Part shown: positions 11,911 to 23,600 of the stretch, in pieces
How the letters are laid out: the number at the start of each line of letters is the position of its first letter
How positions within the stretch are numbered: the first letter of the stretch is position 1
Source: Monomorium pharaonis
Lineage: Eukaryota > Arthropoda > Insecta > Hymenoptera > Formicidae
Direction of reading: 5' to 3'
Length of the DNA: 64,000 nucleotides
Assembly (NCBI RefSeq): GCF_013373865.1
Contig: NC_050473.1
Coordinates: 7,885,710-7,949,709, forward strand
Translations under genes and position numbers: made by a program
The notes under the pieces: model-generated
Databases searched by the model: none
What the model saw: only the letters and a program-made list of their open reading frames with translations
Told to the model about the DNA's origin: nothing

Positions 11911-13489
11911 TCAGCCCCAAGGATGGTGAGCAGGTTTCTGTAAGCTCGCGTGCTGAACTGCAGCTGCTATTGCGTTTTCTTTCGCAGCTAACACATCCTT
12001 TTCCTGTTTAGATTAGGTCAGAATTAATGTCAATAGCTTATAACGAGTGTACGCAATAATAACAATTTTCCAATAAGAACTTTACATACAATAATATTAG
12101 CAAGTAGAGTACGTCTTATTTTATACAGAATTATACAAGTATCACATATTATAATACTTACTTTAGCTTCCTGCTCGCTCTGATTAATTTGCTTATCAAC
12201 ATCCAGTTTTCGCAATTCCGCGGCGGTGTTAGCCGCGTTTCTTTGGATCGCCGCGGCTGCGGCGGCCTCCCTCGCCGCCGCTACTCTCTGTGCGGCCGCC
12301 ACAGAATCCTTTAGGGTTGCCAATCTCTGTTGCAATGCCACCAGCTGCCGAGCACTGGCTTTAGCCTCGGTCTCGGCGTACTGCGAAATTTCATGCGATC
12401 TGCACAAAGTGGAAATATTAGTGCGCAGCGCAAAAGAGGCAGACAGTGGATGCTACCACGTTGCAATTTGGCGGATGGAACGTTAGACGTAATGACGGGA
12501 AATCAGAGTGAATTAATTATTCATATACCTTGCGGCAGCTTCCCTCGCCGCCCCCTCCTTTGCCAATGCAATTTTCTGCTGAATCAGCGCGGCTTGTTTC
12601 GCCTCCGCAACTTTATGCTGAGCCACGGCAACATTGTTGTTCGCCTCCTTTGCCTGCTGAATAGCTCTCAGAACTTCGGGCGGGTACGCGATGCTGGGCG
12701 TACCGGGCGCTGGATCCTTCAGCGCCTGTCACGTAAATTGATAGCACAGATGTATAGTATTCCTCGAATCTTGCGTATGATGCATAAATACTTACCGCGT
12801 GCGGCGAAATACGCATACCTGGAGCGCTACATTGTGCGTGGCTTGAACTTGAACCTGCGTGAGCGCTACGTCCGGAGTGATCGTTGGATTCCAGGCCGAA
12901 GCCGCAAAGGCCGTAGGGGCCCACGAAGAAGGAGCGAAGGCCGTAGGGGCCCACGGCGATGGACCGAAGGCCGGCACAAGCCCAAAGAAATCAGGCGATC
13001 CAAAAACTGCCACTCCGCGTTTATGCTTTTTCGATTCCGATTTCATCTCCACCACGCATGCCAGCGCGGACAGAAGCGCAATCTACAAATCGTTTGATTT
13101 TCTTATGGTTGGTGTGAATATGAGTTAATTTTAGAAAATGGTTACTTAGGTCTTTTAGATTATATGAATTTTTTCAGTTTTATCCAATACTCGTAGTATA
13201 TTTTAGAAATATAGGTTTCTTCCTTGCTATAATAAATATGAGATATTAAATGTATTATTAAAATCTAGAAAAAGTCAATGTGTGACGATCATATAATAAG
13301 ATCTCAGTAACATTTCTTACGTAATTTTTTGGTATACATTTTTTAACATAGGTTTTTGAACTGTGCACGCCGTTGCTTTCAGTCTTGAAACGCAAAAGCT
13401 CTTGTAAAATATTCGTAGAATTTGGCTCTCATAAAATATGTATAAAAAAGTATACTTGAGCTTTTAGTTACCGTTACGATGGTCTTCAT
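11911..13489 (-). CDS. Gene B: secreted alanine-rich coiled-coil structural protein
   Basis: Five exons join in frame: 13472-13489 (MKTIVT, donor GTAACT), 12819-13082, 12529-12725, 12162-12399 and 11911-12003 (stop TGA), giving 269 aa. The signal peptide MKTIVTIALLSALACVV is split by the first intron and followed by a dibasic stretch (KKHKR) that could be a processing site. Residues about 30-75 hold Pro/Trp/Phe repeats (WAPTAFA twice, then a variant). From about residue 95 the protein is a long Ala/Gln/Lys/Glu-rich helix with poly-Ala (REAAAAAAIQRN), and it ends HHPWG. All five acceptors and donors keep one frame; in exon 2 the phase excludes the stronger-looking GTAAGT and selects CAG-GTATGC. 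A cuticle or matrix protein is likely. Silk-like coiled-coil proteins of Hymenoptera are an alternative. Confidence 0.85.
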
Positions 13490-13513
13490 CTTGCGAGAAA
13501 TATTGCTGATGAT

Positions 13514-13549
13514 ACTGAATTCTGCACTAGTGGGCCCCTGGTATATATA
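13514..13549 (-). promoter_or_regulatory. Core promoter of gene B (TATA and initiator)
   Basis: On the minus strand TATATATA (13549-13542) lies 33 bases before the A of TCAGT (13518-13514), the usual insect initiator. The start codon of gene B follows about 27 bases later. The spacing fits a TATA-Inr promoter. Confidence 0.75.
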
Positions 13550-13619
13550 CAACTTGTGATACGAGGAAGAATGTTCTAGCGTCTCCGGGATAATCATAGA
13601 ATTAATTAAAACCATTATA

Positions 13620-14226
13620 GGTGTCCGTAAAAGTCCATGTATTGCAAACAGAATTATAGGTCTTTATTGTCTAATGACGATTTTCTGGAAGGCGTATGCT
13701 ATACAATCACTGCACACGAAGCCACTTACGTCTTGGAAATCGATGAGCAAAGATTATATCTCGCCCTCAAACTCAGGAAGTAGTTAACCAGTTGCAAGTA
13801 TGTATCAAGTACTTCCGCTTCAACGTCGACGTCAAATAAATTTAGTTAATAGATATTGAGAGGATGTTTGATCTTTTCTTAGTGAGTAGATATTGTTTAT
13901 ACGTATATATTGTTTCATATTTACATAGCTCTATAAAATCGTGAAATCATAACATGTAAGTAAAGAGAAAAGAAAAGAGAGAAAAAGAGAAGAAATATAA
14001 AAAAAATTATTAAAATTAATTTCTCTTTAATAATTTAACCATAATATTTAAAAATATGCATAATGTATTAATAGTCATTTTATAGATATAAATATCTAAA
14101 GCAAAATATATTATATTTGTAAGATAAATATTGTAATCAGCAAAATTAAAATAATAACACAATATGTACTTGAATAGTGGAACTATGATATAATATAAAT
14201 TAATCCTTTCTAAAAAAGAGCATGGC
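13620..14226. other. Spacer upstream of gene B
   Basis: This is non-coding as far as I can see: a mixed-composition stretch to about 13860, then AT-rich sequence leading to the repeats that flank the satellite array. Confidence 0.4.
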
Positions 14227-14279
14227 ATCGATACTCGCATCTCTCGAAGTATTGTTGTCGCTTTTCCGCGATGCCGATA
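14227..14279 (+). repeat. Dispersed repeat copy 2
   Basis: This is the partner of 1781-1834, sharing CTCGAAGT, TATTGTTGTCGCTTT and CCGCGATGCCGAT. It lies immediately before the inverted-repeat element at the left flank of the satellite array. Confidence 0.6.
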
Positions 14280-14289
14280 AAACGTGTGT

Positions 14290-14438
14290 GAAGTTAGCAT
14301 CTCAAAGTTTAGCATCTTATAAAAATACTGCAGAATTACTTGCATCCAGCATAGTTCTACAGTTCTTGATAGGTTTCAACAATAGTTCCGCTGAATTACC
14401 TATTTTAATTAAATTTTTATAAATGAGATGCTAACTTC
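14290..14438. repeat. 149-bp element with perfect 15-bp inverted termini
   Basis: GAAGTTAGCATCTCA at 14290-14304 is repeated exactly inverted at 14424-14438. The terminal word TGAGATGCT also occurs in the diverged edge monomers of the adjacent satellite (for example near 14725 and 14889), and its inverse recurs near 14453 and 14629. This links the element to the ancestry of the array. Confidence 0.75.
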
Positions 14439-14649
14439 CAGAATCACATAATAGCATCTCAACGAATTTCGAATATACGACCACAGAGAAGACTAAACCT
14501 ATAGAGTTCTATCGTTTAGAGACGTCCTATCAATAGTTCTGACGATTAAATTAATGAAAAAATAATTTTTTGTTACAAAACATACGCATATATGAGTGTA
14601 CGTTTGCGCACGTAGATTTGGTGTAACTAGCATCTCAGACAGACAAAAT

Positions 14650-17600
14650 TAATTAATTAAAAAATTTTAAAAGTATTTTTCAACAACTATCTAAATGGAA
14701 AACTTATATTTATAGGTCTAGACATGAGATGCTGGTTGAATATCGACAGTTCTATTTCTTTTAACGCAGTTCCCATATAGATACGGACGCGTACAATAAT
14801 TTTCTAGAAAATTTCGGTAATATAAATAATTAAAACATTTTTTAAACAATTATTTTACCCGGAAAACTTGAATTTTGAGAGCTAGACGTGAGATGCTGAT
14901 CAAATATCGACAGTTCTATTTATTTTAACGCAGTTCTCATATTGTTCAGGACGCGTACAATAGTTTTTTAAAAAGTTACGTTGTTATAATTAATTAGAAC
15001 ATTTTTTAAACAATTATTATGCCCGAAAAACTTGAATTTTGAAGTCTAGACGTGAAGTGCTAATCGAATATCGACAGATTAATTTATTTTAACGCAGTTT
15101 TCATATAGTTCCGGACGCGTACTATAATTTTCTAAAAAGTTCCGGGGATATAATTAATTAAAACACTTTTTAAACAATTATTTTGCCCTGAAAACTTGAA
15201 TTTTGAAGGCTAGACGTAAAGTGCTAATCAAATATCGAAAGATTAATTTATTTTAACGCAGTATTCATATAATTTCGGACGCGTGCAATAATTTTCTATA
15301 GAGATAAAGTGTTATAATTAATAAAAACATTTTTTAAACAATTATTTTTCCCCAAAAACTTGAATTTTGAGGGCTAGACGTGTAGTGCTAATCGAATATC
15401 GACAGATTAATTTATTTTAACGCAGTATTCATATAGTTCCAGACGCGTGCAATAATTTTCTATAGAGACAAGGTGTTATAATTAATAAAAACATTTTTTA
15501 AACAATTATTTTTCCCCAAAAACTTAAATTTTGAGGGCTAGACGTGTAGTGCTAATCGAATATCGACAGATTAATTTATTTTAATGCAGTATTCATATAG
15601 TTCCGGACGCGTGCAATAATTTTCTATAGAAATAAGGTGTTATAATTAATTATAACATTTTTTAAACAATTATTTTTCCCAAAAAACCTGAATTTTGAGG
15701 GCTAGACGTATAGTGCTAATCGAATATCGACAGATTAATTTATTCTAACGCAGTTTTCATATAGCTCCGGACGCGTAAAATAGTTTTCTAAAAAGTTATT
15801 GTATTATAATTAATTAAAACATTTTTTAAACAATTATTTTTCCCTGAAAACTTGAATTTTGAAGGCTAGACGTAAAGTGCTAATCGAATATCGACAGATT
15901 AATTTATTTTAACGCAGTATTCATATAGTTCCGGACGCGTGCAATAATTTTCTATAGAGATAAGGTGTTATAATTAATTATAACATTTTTTAAACAATTA
16001 TTTTTCCCAAAAAACCTGAATTTTGAGGGCTAGACGTGTAGTGCTAATCGAATATCGACAGATTAATTTATTCTAACGCAGTTTTCATATAGTTCCGGAC
16101 GCGTACAATAGTTTTCTAAAAAGTTATTGTGTTATAATTAATTAAAACATTTTTTAAACAATTATTTTTCCCTGAAAACTTGAATTTTGAAGGCTAGACG
16201 TAAAGTGCTAATCGAATATCGACAGATTAATTTATTTTAACGCAGTATTCATATAGTTCCGGACGCGTGCAATAATTTTCTATAGAGATAAGGTGTTATA
16301 ATTAATAAAAACATTTTTTAAACAATTATTTTTCCCCAAAAACTTGAATTTTGAAGGCTAGACGTGTAGTGCTAATCGAATATCGACAGATTAATTTATT
16401 TTAATGCAGTATTCATATAGTTCCGGACGCGTGCAATAATTTTCTATAGAGATAAGTTGTTATAATTAATTATAACATTTTTTAAACAATTATTTTTCCC
16501 AAAAAACCTGAATTTTGAGAGCTAGACGTGTAGTGCTAATCGAATATCGACAGATTAATTTATTCTAACGCAGTTTTCATATAGTTCCGGACGCGTACAA
16601 TAGTTTTCTAAAAAGTTATTCTGTTATAATTAATTAAAACATTTTTTAAACAATTATTTTTCCCCAAAACTTGAATTTTGAGGGCTAGACGTGTAGTGCT
16701 AATCGAATATCGACAGATTAATTTATTTTAATGCAGTATTCATATAGTTCCGGACGCGTGCAATAATTTTCTATAGAGATAAGGTGTTATAATTAATTAT
16801 AACATTTTTTAAACAATTATTTTTCCCAAAAAACCTGAATTTTGAGGGCTAGACGTGTAGTGCTAATCGAATATCGACAGATTAATTTATTCTAATGCAG
16901 TTTTCATATAGTTCCGGACGCGTACAATAGTTTTCTAAAAAGTTATTGTGTTATAATTAATTAAAACATTTTTTAAACAATTATTTTTCCCTGAAAACTT
17001 GAATTTTGAAGGCTAGACGTAAAGTGCTAATCGAATATCGACAGATTAATTTATTTTAACGCAGTATTCATATAGTTCCGGACGCGTGCAATAATTTTCT
17101 ATAGAGATAAGATGTTATAATTAATAAAAACATTTTTTAAACAATTATTTTTCCCCAAAAACTTGAATTTTGAGGGCTAGACGTGTAGTGCTAATCGAAT
17201 ATCGACAGATTAATTTATTTTAATGCAGTATTCATATAGTTCCGGACGCGTGCAATAATTTTCTATAGAGATAAGGTGTTATAATTAATAAAAACATTTT
17301 TTAAACAATTATTTTTCCCCAAAAACTTGAATTTTGAGGGCTAGACGTGTAGTGCTAATTGAATATCGACAGATTAATTTATTTTAATGCAGTATTCATA
17401 TAGTTCCAGACGCGTGCAATAATTTTCTATAGAGATAAGGTGTTATAATTAATTATAACATTTTTTAAACAATTATTTTTCCCAAAAAACCTGAATTTTG
17501 AAGGCTAGACGTGTAGTGCTAATCGAATATCGACAGATTAATTTATTCTAACGCAGTTTTCATATAGTTCCGGACGCGTACAATAGTTTTTTAAAAAGTT

Positions 17601-20600
17601 ATTGTGTTATAATTAATTAAAAACATTTTTTAAACAATTATTTTTCCCTGAAAACTTGAATTTTGAAGGCTAGACGTATAGTGCTAATCGAATATCGACA
17701 GATTAATTTATTTTAACGCAGTATTCATATAGTTCCGGACGCGTGCAATAATTTTCTATAGAGATAAGATGTTATAATTAATAAAACATTTTTTAAACAA
17801 TTATTTTTCCCCAAAAACTTGAATTTTGAGGGCTAGACGTGTAGTGCTAATCGAATATCGACAGATTAATTTATTTTAATGCAGTATTCATATAGTTCCG
17901 GACGCGTGCAATAATTTTCTATAAAGATAAGTTGTTATAATTAATTATAACATTTTTTAAACAATTATTTTTCCCAAAAAACCTGAATTTTGAGGGCTAG
18001 ACGTGTAGTGCTAATCGAATATCGACAGATTAATTTATTCTAACGCAGTTTTCATATAGTTCCGGACGCGTACAATAGTTTTCTAAAAAGTTATTCTGTT
18101 ATAATTAATTAAAACATTTTTTAAACAATTATTTTTCTCTGAAAACTTGAATTTTGAAGGCTAGACGTAAAGTGCTAATCGAATATCGACAGATTAATTT
18201 ATTTTAACGCAGTATTCATATAGTTCCGGACGCGTGCAATAATTTTCTATAGAGATAAGGTGTTATAATTAATAAAAACATTTTTTAAACAATTATTATT
18301 CCCCAAAAACTTGAATTTTGAGGGCTAGACGTGTAGTGCTAATCGAATATCGACAGATTAATTTATTTTAATGCAGTATTCATATAGTTCCGGACGCGTG
18401 CAATAATTTTCTATAGAGATAAGGTGTTATAATTAATTATAACATTTTTTAAACAATTATTTTTCCCAAAAAACCTGAATTTTGAGGGCTAGACGTGTAG
18501 TGCTAATCGAATATCGACAGATTAATTTATTCTAACGCAGTTTTCATATAGTTCCGGATGCGTACAATAGTTTTCTAAAAAGTTATTGTGTTATAATTAA
18601 TTAAAACATTTTTTAAACAATTATTTTTCCCCAAAAACTTGAATTTTGAGGGCTAGACGTGTAGTGCTAATCGAATATCGACAGATTAATTTATTTTAAT
18701 GCAGTATTCATATAGTTCCGGACGCGTGCAATAATTTTCTATAGAGATAAGGTGTTATAATTAATTATAACATTTTTTAAACAATTATTTTTCCCAAAAA
18801 ATCTGAATTTTGAGGGCTAGACGTGTAGTGCTAATCGAATATCGACAGATTAATTTATTTTAATGCAGTATTCATATAGTTCCGGACGCGAGCAATAATT
18901 TTCTATAGAGATAAGTTGTTATAATTAATTATAACATTTTTTAAACAATTATTTTTCCCAAAAAACCTGAATTTGAGGGCTAGACGTGTAGTGCTAATCG
19001 AATATCGACAGATTAATTTATTCTAACGCAGTTTTCATATAGTTCCGGACGCGTACAATAGTTTTCTAAAAAGTTATTGTGTTATAATTAATTAAAACAT
19101 TTTTTAAACAATTATTTTCCCCTAAAAACTTAAATTTTGAAGGCTAGACGTAAAGTGCTAATCGAATATCGACAGATTAATTTATTTTAACGCAGTATTC
19201 ATATAGTTCCGGACGCGTGCAATAATTTTCTATAGAGATAAGGTGTTATAATTAATAAAAACATTTTTTAAACAATTATTTTTCCCCAAAAACTTGAATT
19301 TTGAAGGCTAGACGTAAAGTGCTAATCGAATATCGACAGATTAATTTATTTTAACGCAGTATTCATATAGTTCCGGACGCGTGCAATAATTTTCTATAGA
19401 GATAAGGTGTTATAATTAATAAAAACATTTTTTAAACAATTATTTTTCCCCAAAAACTTGAATTTTGAGGGCTAGACGTGTAGTGCTAATCGAATATCGA
19501 CAGATTAATTTATTCTAACGCAGTTTTCATATAGTTCCGGACGCGTACAATAGTTTTTTAAAAAGTTATTGTGTTATAATTAATTAAAACATTTTTTAAA
19601 CAATTATTTTTCCCTGAAAACTTGAATTTTGAAGGCTAGACGTAAAGTGCTAATCGAATATCGACAGATTAATTTATTTTAACGCAGTATTCATATAGTT
19701 CCGGACGCGTGCAATAATTTTCTATAGAGATAAGATGTTATAATTAATAAAAACATTTTTTAAACAATTATTTTTCCCCAAAAACTTGAATTTTGAGGGC
19801 TAGACGTGTAGTGCTAATCGAATATCGACAGATTAATTTATTTTAATGCAGTATTCATATAGTTCCGGACGCGTGCAATAATTTTCTATAAAGATAAGTT
19901 GTTATAATTAATTATAACATTTTTTAAACAATTATTTTTCCCAAAAAACCTGAATTTTGAGGGCTAGACGTGTAGTGCTAATCGAATATCGACAGATTAA
20001 TTTATTCTAACGCAGTTTTCATATAGTTCCGGACGCGTACAATAGTTTTCTAAAAAGTTATTCTGTTATAATTAATTAAAACATTTTTTAAACAATTATT
20101 TTTCTCTGAAAACTTGAATTTTGAAGGCTAGACGTAAAGTGCTAATCGAATATCGACAGATTAATTTATTTTAACGCAGTATTCATATAGTTCCGGACGC
20201 GTGCAATAATTTTCTATAGAGATAAGGTGTTATAATTAATAAAAACATTTTTTAAACAATTATTATTCCCCAAAAACTTGAATTTTGAGGGCTAGACGTG
20301 TAGTGCTAATCGAATATCGACAGATTAATTTATTTTAATGCAGTATTCATATAGTTCCGGACGCGTGCAATAATTTTCTATAGAGATAAGGTGTTATAAT
20401 TAATTATAACATTTTTTAAACAATTATTTTTCCCAAAAAACCTGAATTTTGAGGGCTAGACGTGTAGTGCTAATCGAATATCGACAGATTAATTTATTCT
20501 AACGCAGTTTTCATATAGTTCCGGATGCGTACAATAGTTTTCTAAAAAGTTATTGTGTTATAATTAATTAAAACATTTTTTAAACAATTATTTTTCCCCA

Positions 20601-23600
20601 AAAACTTGAATTTTGAGGGCTAGACGTGTAGTGCTAATCGAATATCGACAGATTAATTTATTTTAATGCAGTATTCATATAGTTCCGGACGCGTGCAATA
20701 ATTTTCTATAGAGATAAGGTGTTATAATTAATTATAACATTTTTTAAACAATTATTTTTCCCAAAAAATCTGAATTTTGAGGGCTAGACGTGTAGTGCTA
20801 ATCGAATATCGACAGATTAATTTATTTTAATGCAGTATTCATATAGTTCCGGACGCGAGCAATAATTTTCTATAGAGATAAGTTGTTATAATTAATTATA
20901 ACATTTTTTAAACAATTATTTTTCCCAAAAAACCTGAATTTTGAGGGCTAGACGTGTAGTGCTAATCGAATATCGACAGATTAATTTATTCTAACGCAGT
21001 TTTCATATAGTTCCGGACGCGTACAATAGTTTTCTAAAAAGTTATTGTGTTATAATTAATTAAAACATTTTTTAAACAATTATTTTTCCCCAAAAACTTG
21101 AATTTTGAGGGCTAGACGTGTAGTGCTAATCGAATATCGACAGATTAATTTATTTTAATGCAGTATTCATATAGTTCCGGACGCGTGCAATAATTTTCTA
21201 TAGAGATAAGGTGTTATAATTAATTATAACATTTTTTAAACAATTATTTTTCCCAAAAAATCTGAATTTTGAGGGCTAGACGTGTAGTGCTAATCGAATA
21301 TCGACAGATTAATTTATTTTAATGCAGTATTCATATAGTTCCGGACGCGAGCAATAATTTTCTATAGAGATAAGTTGTTATAATTAATTATAACATTTTT
21401 TAAACAATTATTTTTCCCAAAAAACCTGAATTTTGAGGGCTAGACGTGTAGTGCTAATCGAATATCGACAGATTAATTTATTCTAACGCAGTTTTCATAT
21501 AGTTCCGGACGCGTACAATAGTTTTCTAAAAAGTTATTGTGTTATAATTAATTAAAACATTTTTTAAACAATTATTTTCCCCTAAAAACTTAAATTTTGA
21601 AGGCTAGACGTAAAGTGCTAATCGAATATCGACAGATTAATTTATTTTAACGCAGTATTCATATAGTTCCGGACGCGTGCAATAATTTTCTATAGAGATA
21701 AGGTGTTATAATTAATAAAAACATTTTTTAAACAATTATTTTTCCCCAAAAACTTGAATTTTGAAGGCTAGACGTAAAGTGCTAATCGAATATCGACAGA
21801 TTAATTTATTTTAACGCAGTATTCATATAGTTCCGGACGCGTGCAATAATTTTCTATAGAGATAAGGTGTTATAATTAATAAAAACATTTTTTAAACAAT
21901 TATTTTTCCCCAAAAACTTGAATTTTGAGGGCTAGACGTGTAGTGCTAATCGAATATCGACAGATTAATTTATTCTAACGCAGTTTTCATATAGTTCCGG
22001 ACGCGTACAATAGTTTTTTAAAAAGTTATTGTGTTATAATTAATTAAAACATTTTTTAAACAATTATTTTTCCCTGAAAACTTGAATTTTGAAGGCTAGA
22101 CGTAAAGTGCTAATCGAATATCGACAGATTAATTTATTTTAACGCAGTATTCATATAGTTCCGGACGCGTGCAATAATTTTCTATAGAGATAAGATGTTA
22201 TAATTAATAAAAACATTTTTTAAACAATTATTTTTCCCCAAAAACTTGAATTTTGAGGGCTAGACGTGTAGTGCTAATCGAATATCGACAGATTAATTTA
22301 TTTTAATGCAGTATTCATATAGTTCCGGACGCGTGCAATAATTTTCTATAAAGATAAGTTGTTATAATTAATTATAACATTTTTTAAACAATTATTTTTC
22401 CCAAAAAACCTGAATTTTGAGGGCTAGACGTGTAGTGCTAATCGAATATCGACAGATTAATTTATTCTAACGCAGTTTTCATATAGTTCCGGACGCGTAC
22501 AATAGTTTTCTAAAAAGTTATTCTGTTATAATTAATTAAAACATTTTTTAAACAATTATTTTTCTCTGAAAACTTGAATTTTGAAGGCTAGACGTAAAGT
22601 GCTAATCGAATATCGACAGATTAATTTATTTTAACGCAGTATTCATATAGTTCCGGACGCGTGCAATAATTTTCTATAGAGATAAGGTGTTATAATTAAT
22701 AAAACATTTTTAAACAATTATTATTCCCCAAAAACTTGAATTTTGAGGGCTAGACGTGTAGTGCTAATCGAATATCGACAGATTAATTTATTTTAATGCA
22801 GTATTCATATAGTTCCGGACGCGTGCAATAATTTTCTATAGAGATAAGGTGTTATAATTAATTATAACATTTTTTAAACAATTATTTTTCCCAAAAAACC
22901 TGAATTTTGAGGGCTAGACGTGTAGTGCTAATCGAATATCGACAGATTAATTTATTCTAACGCAGTTTTCATATAGTTCCGGATGCGTACAATAGTTTTC
23001 TAAAAAGTTATTGTGTTATAATTAATTAAAACATTTTTTAAACAATTATTTTTCCCCAAAAACTTGAATTTTGAGGGCTAGACGTGTAGTGCTAATCGAA
23101 TATCGACAGATTAATTTATTTTAATGCAGTATTCATATAGTTCCGGACGCGTGCAATAATTTTCTATAGAGATAAGGTGTTATAATTAATTATAACATTT
23201 TTTTAAACAATTATTTTTCCCAAAAAATCTGAATTTTGAGGGCTAGACGTGTAGTGCTAATCGAATATCGACAGATTAATTTATTTTAATGCAGTATTCA
23301 TATAGTTCCGGACGCGAGCAATAATTTTCTATAGAGATAAGTTGTTATAATTAATTATAACATTTTTTAAACAATTATTTTTCCCAAAAAACCTGAATTT
23401 TGAGGGCTAGACGTGTAGTGCTAATCGAATATCGACAGATTAATTTATTCTAACGCAGTTTTCATATAGTTCCGGACGCGTACAATAGTTTTCTAAAAAG
23501 TTATTGTGTTATAATTAATTAAAACATTTTTTAAACAATTATTTTCCCCTAAAAACTTAAATTTTGAAGGCTAGACGTAAAGTGCTAATCGAATATCGAC

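Noticed and set aside
12226..13128. Several plus-strand open frames of up to 255 residues
   Set aside because: They are antisense to the exons of gene B and arise from its GC-rich Ala codons.
14222..14422. 66-residue plus-strand open frame (MASILASLEV...)
   Set aside because: It overlaps a dispersed repeat and the inverted-repeat element; the related copy at 1781 is frame-shifted, so coding is unlikely.
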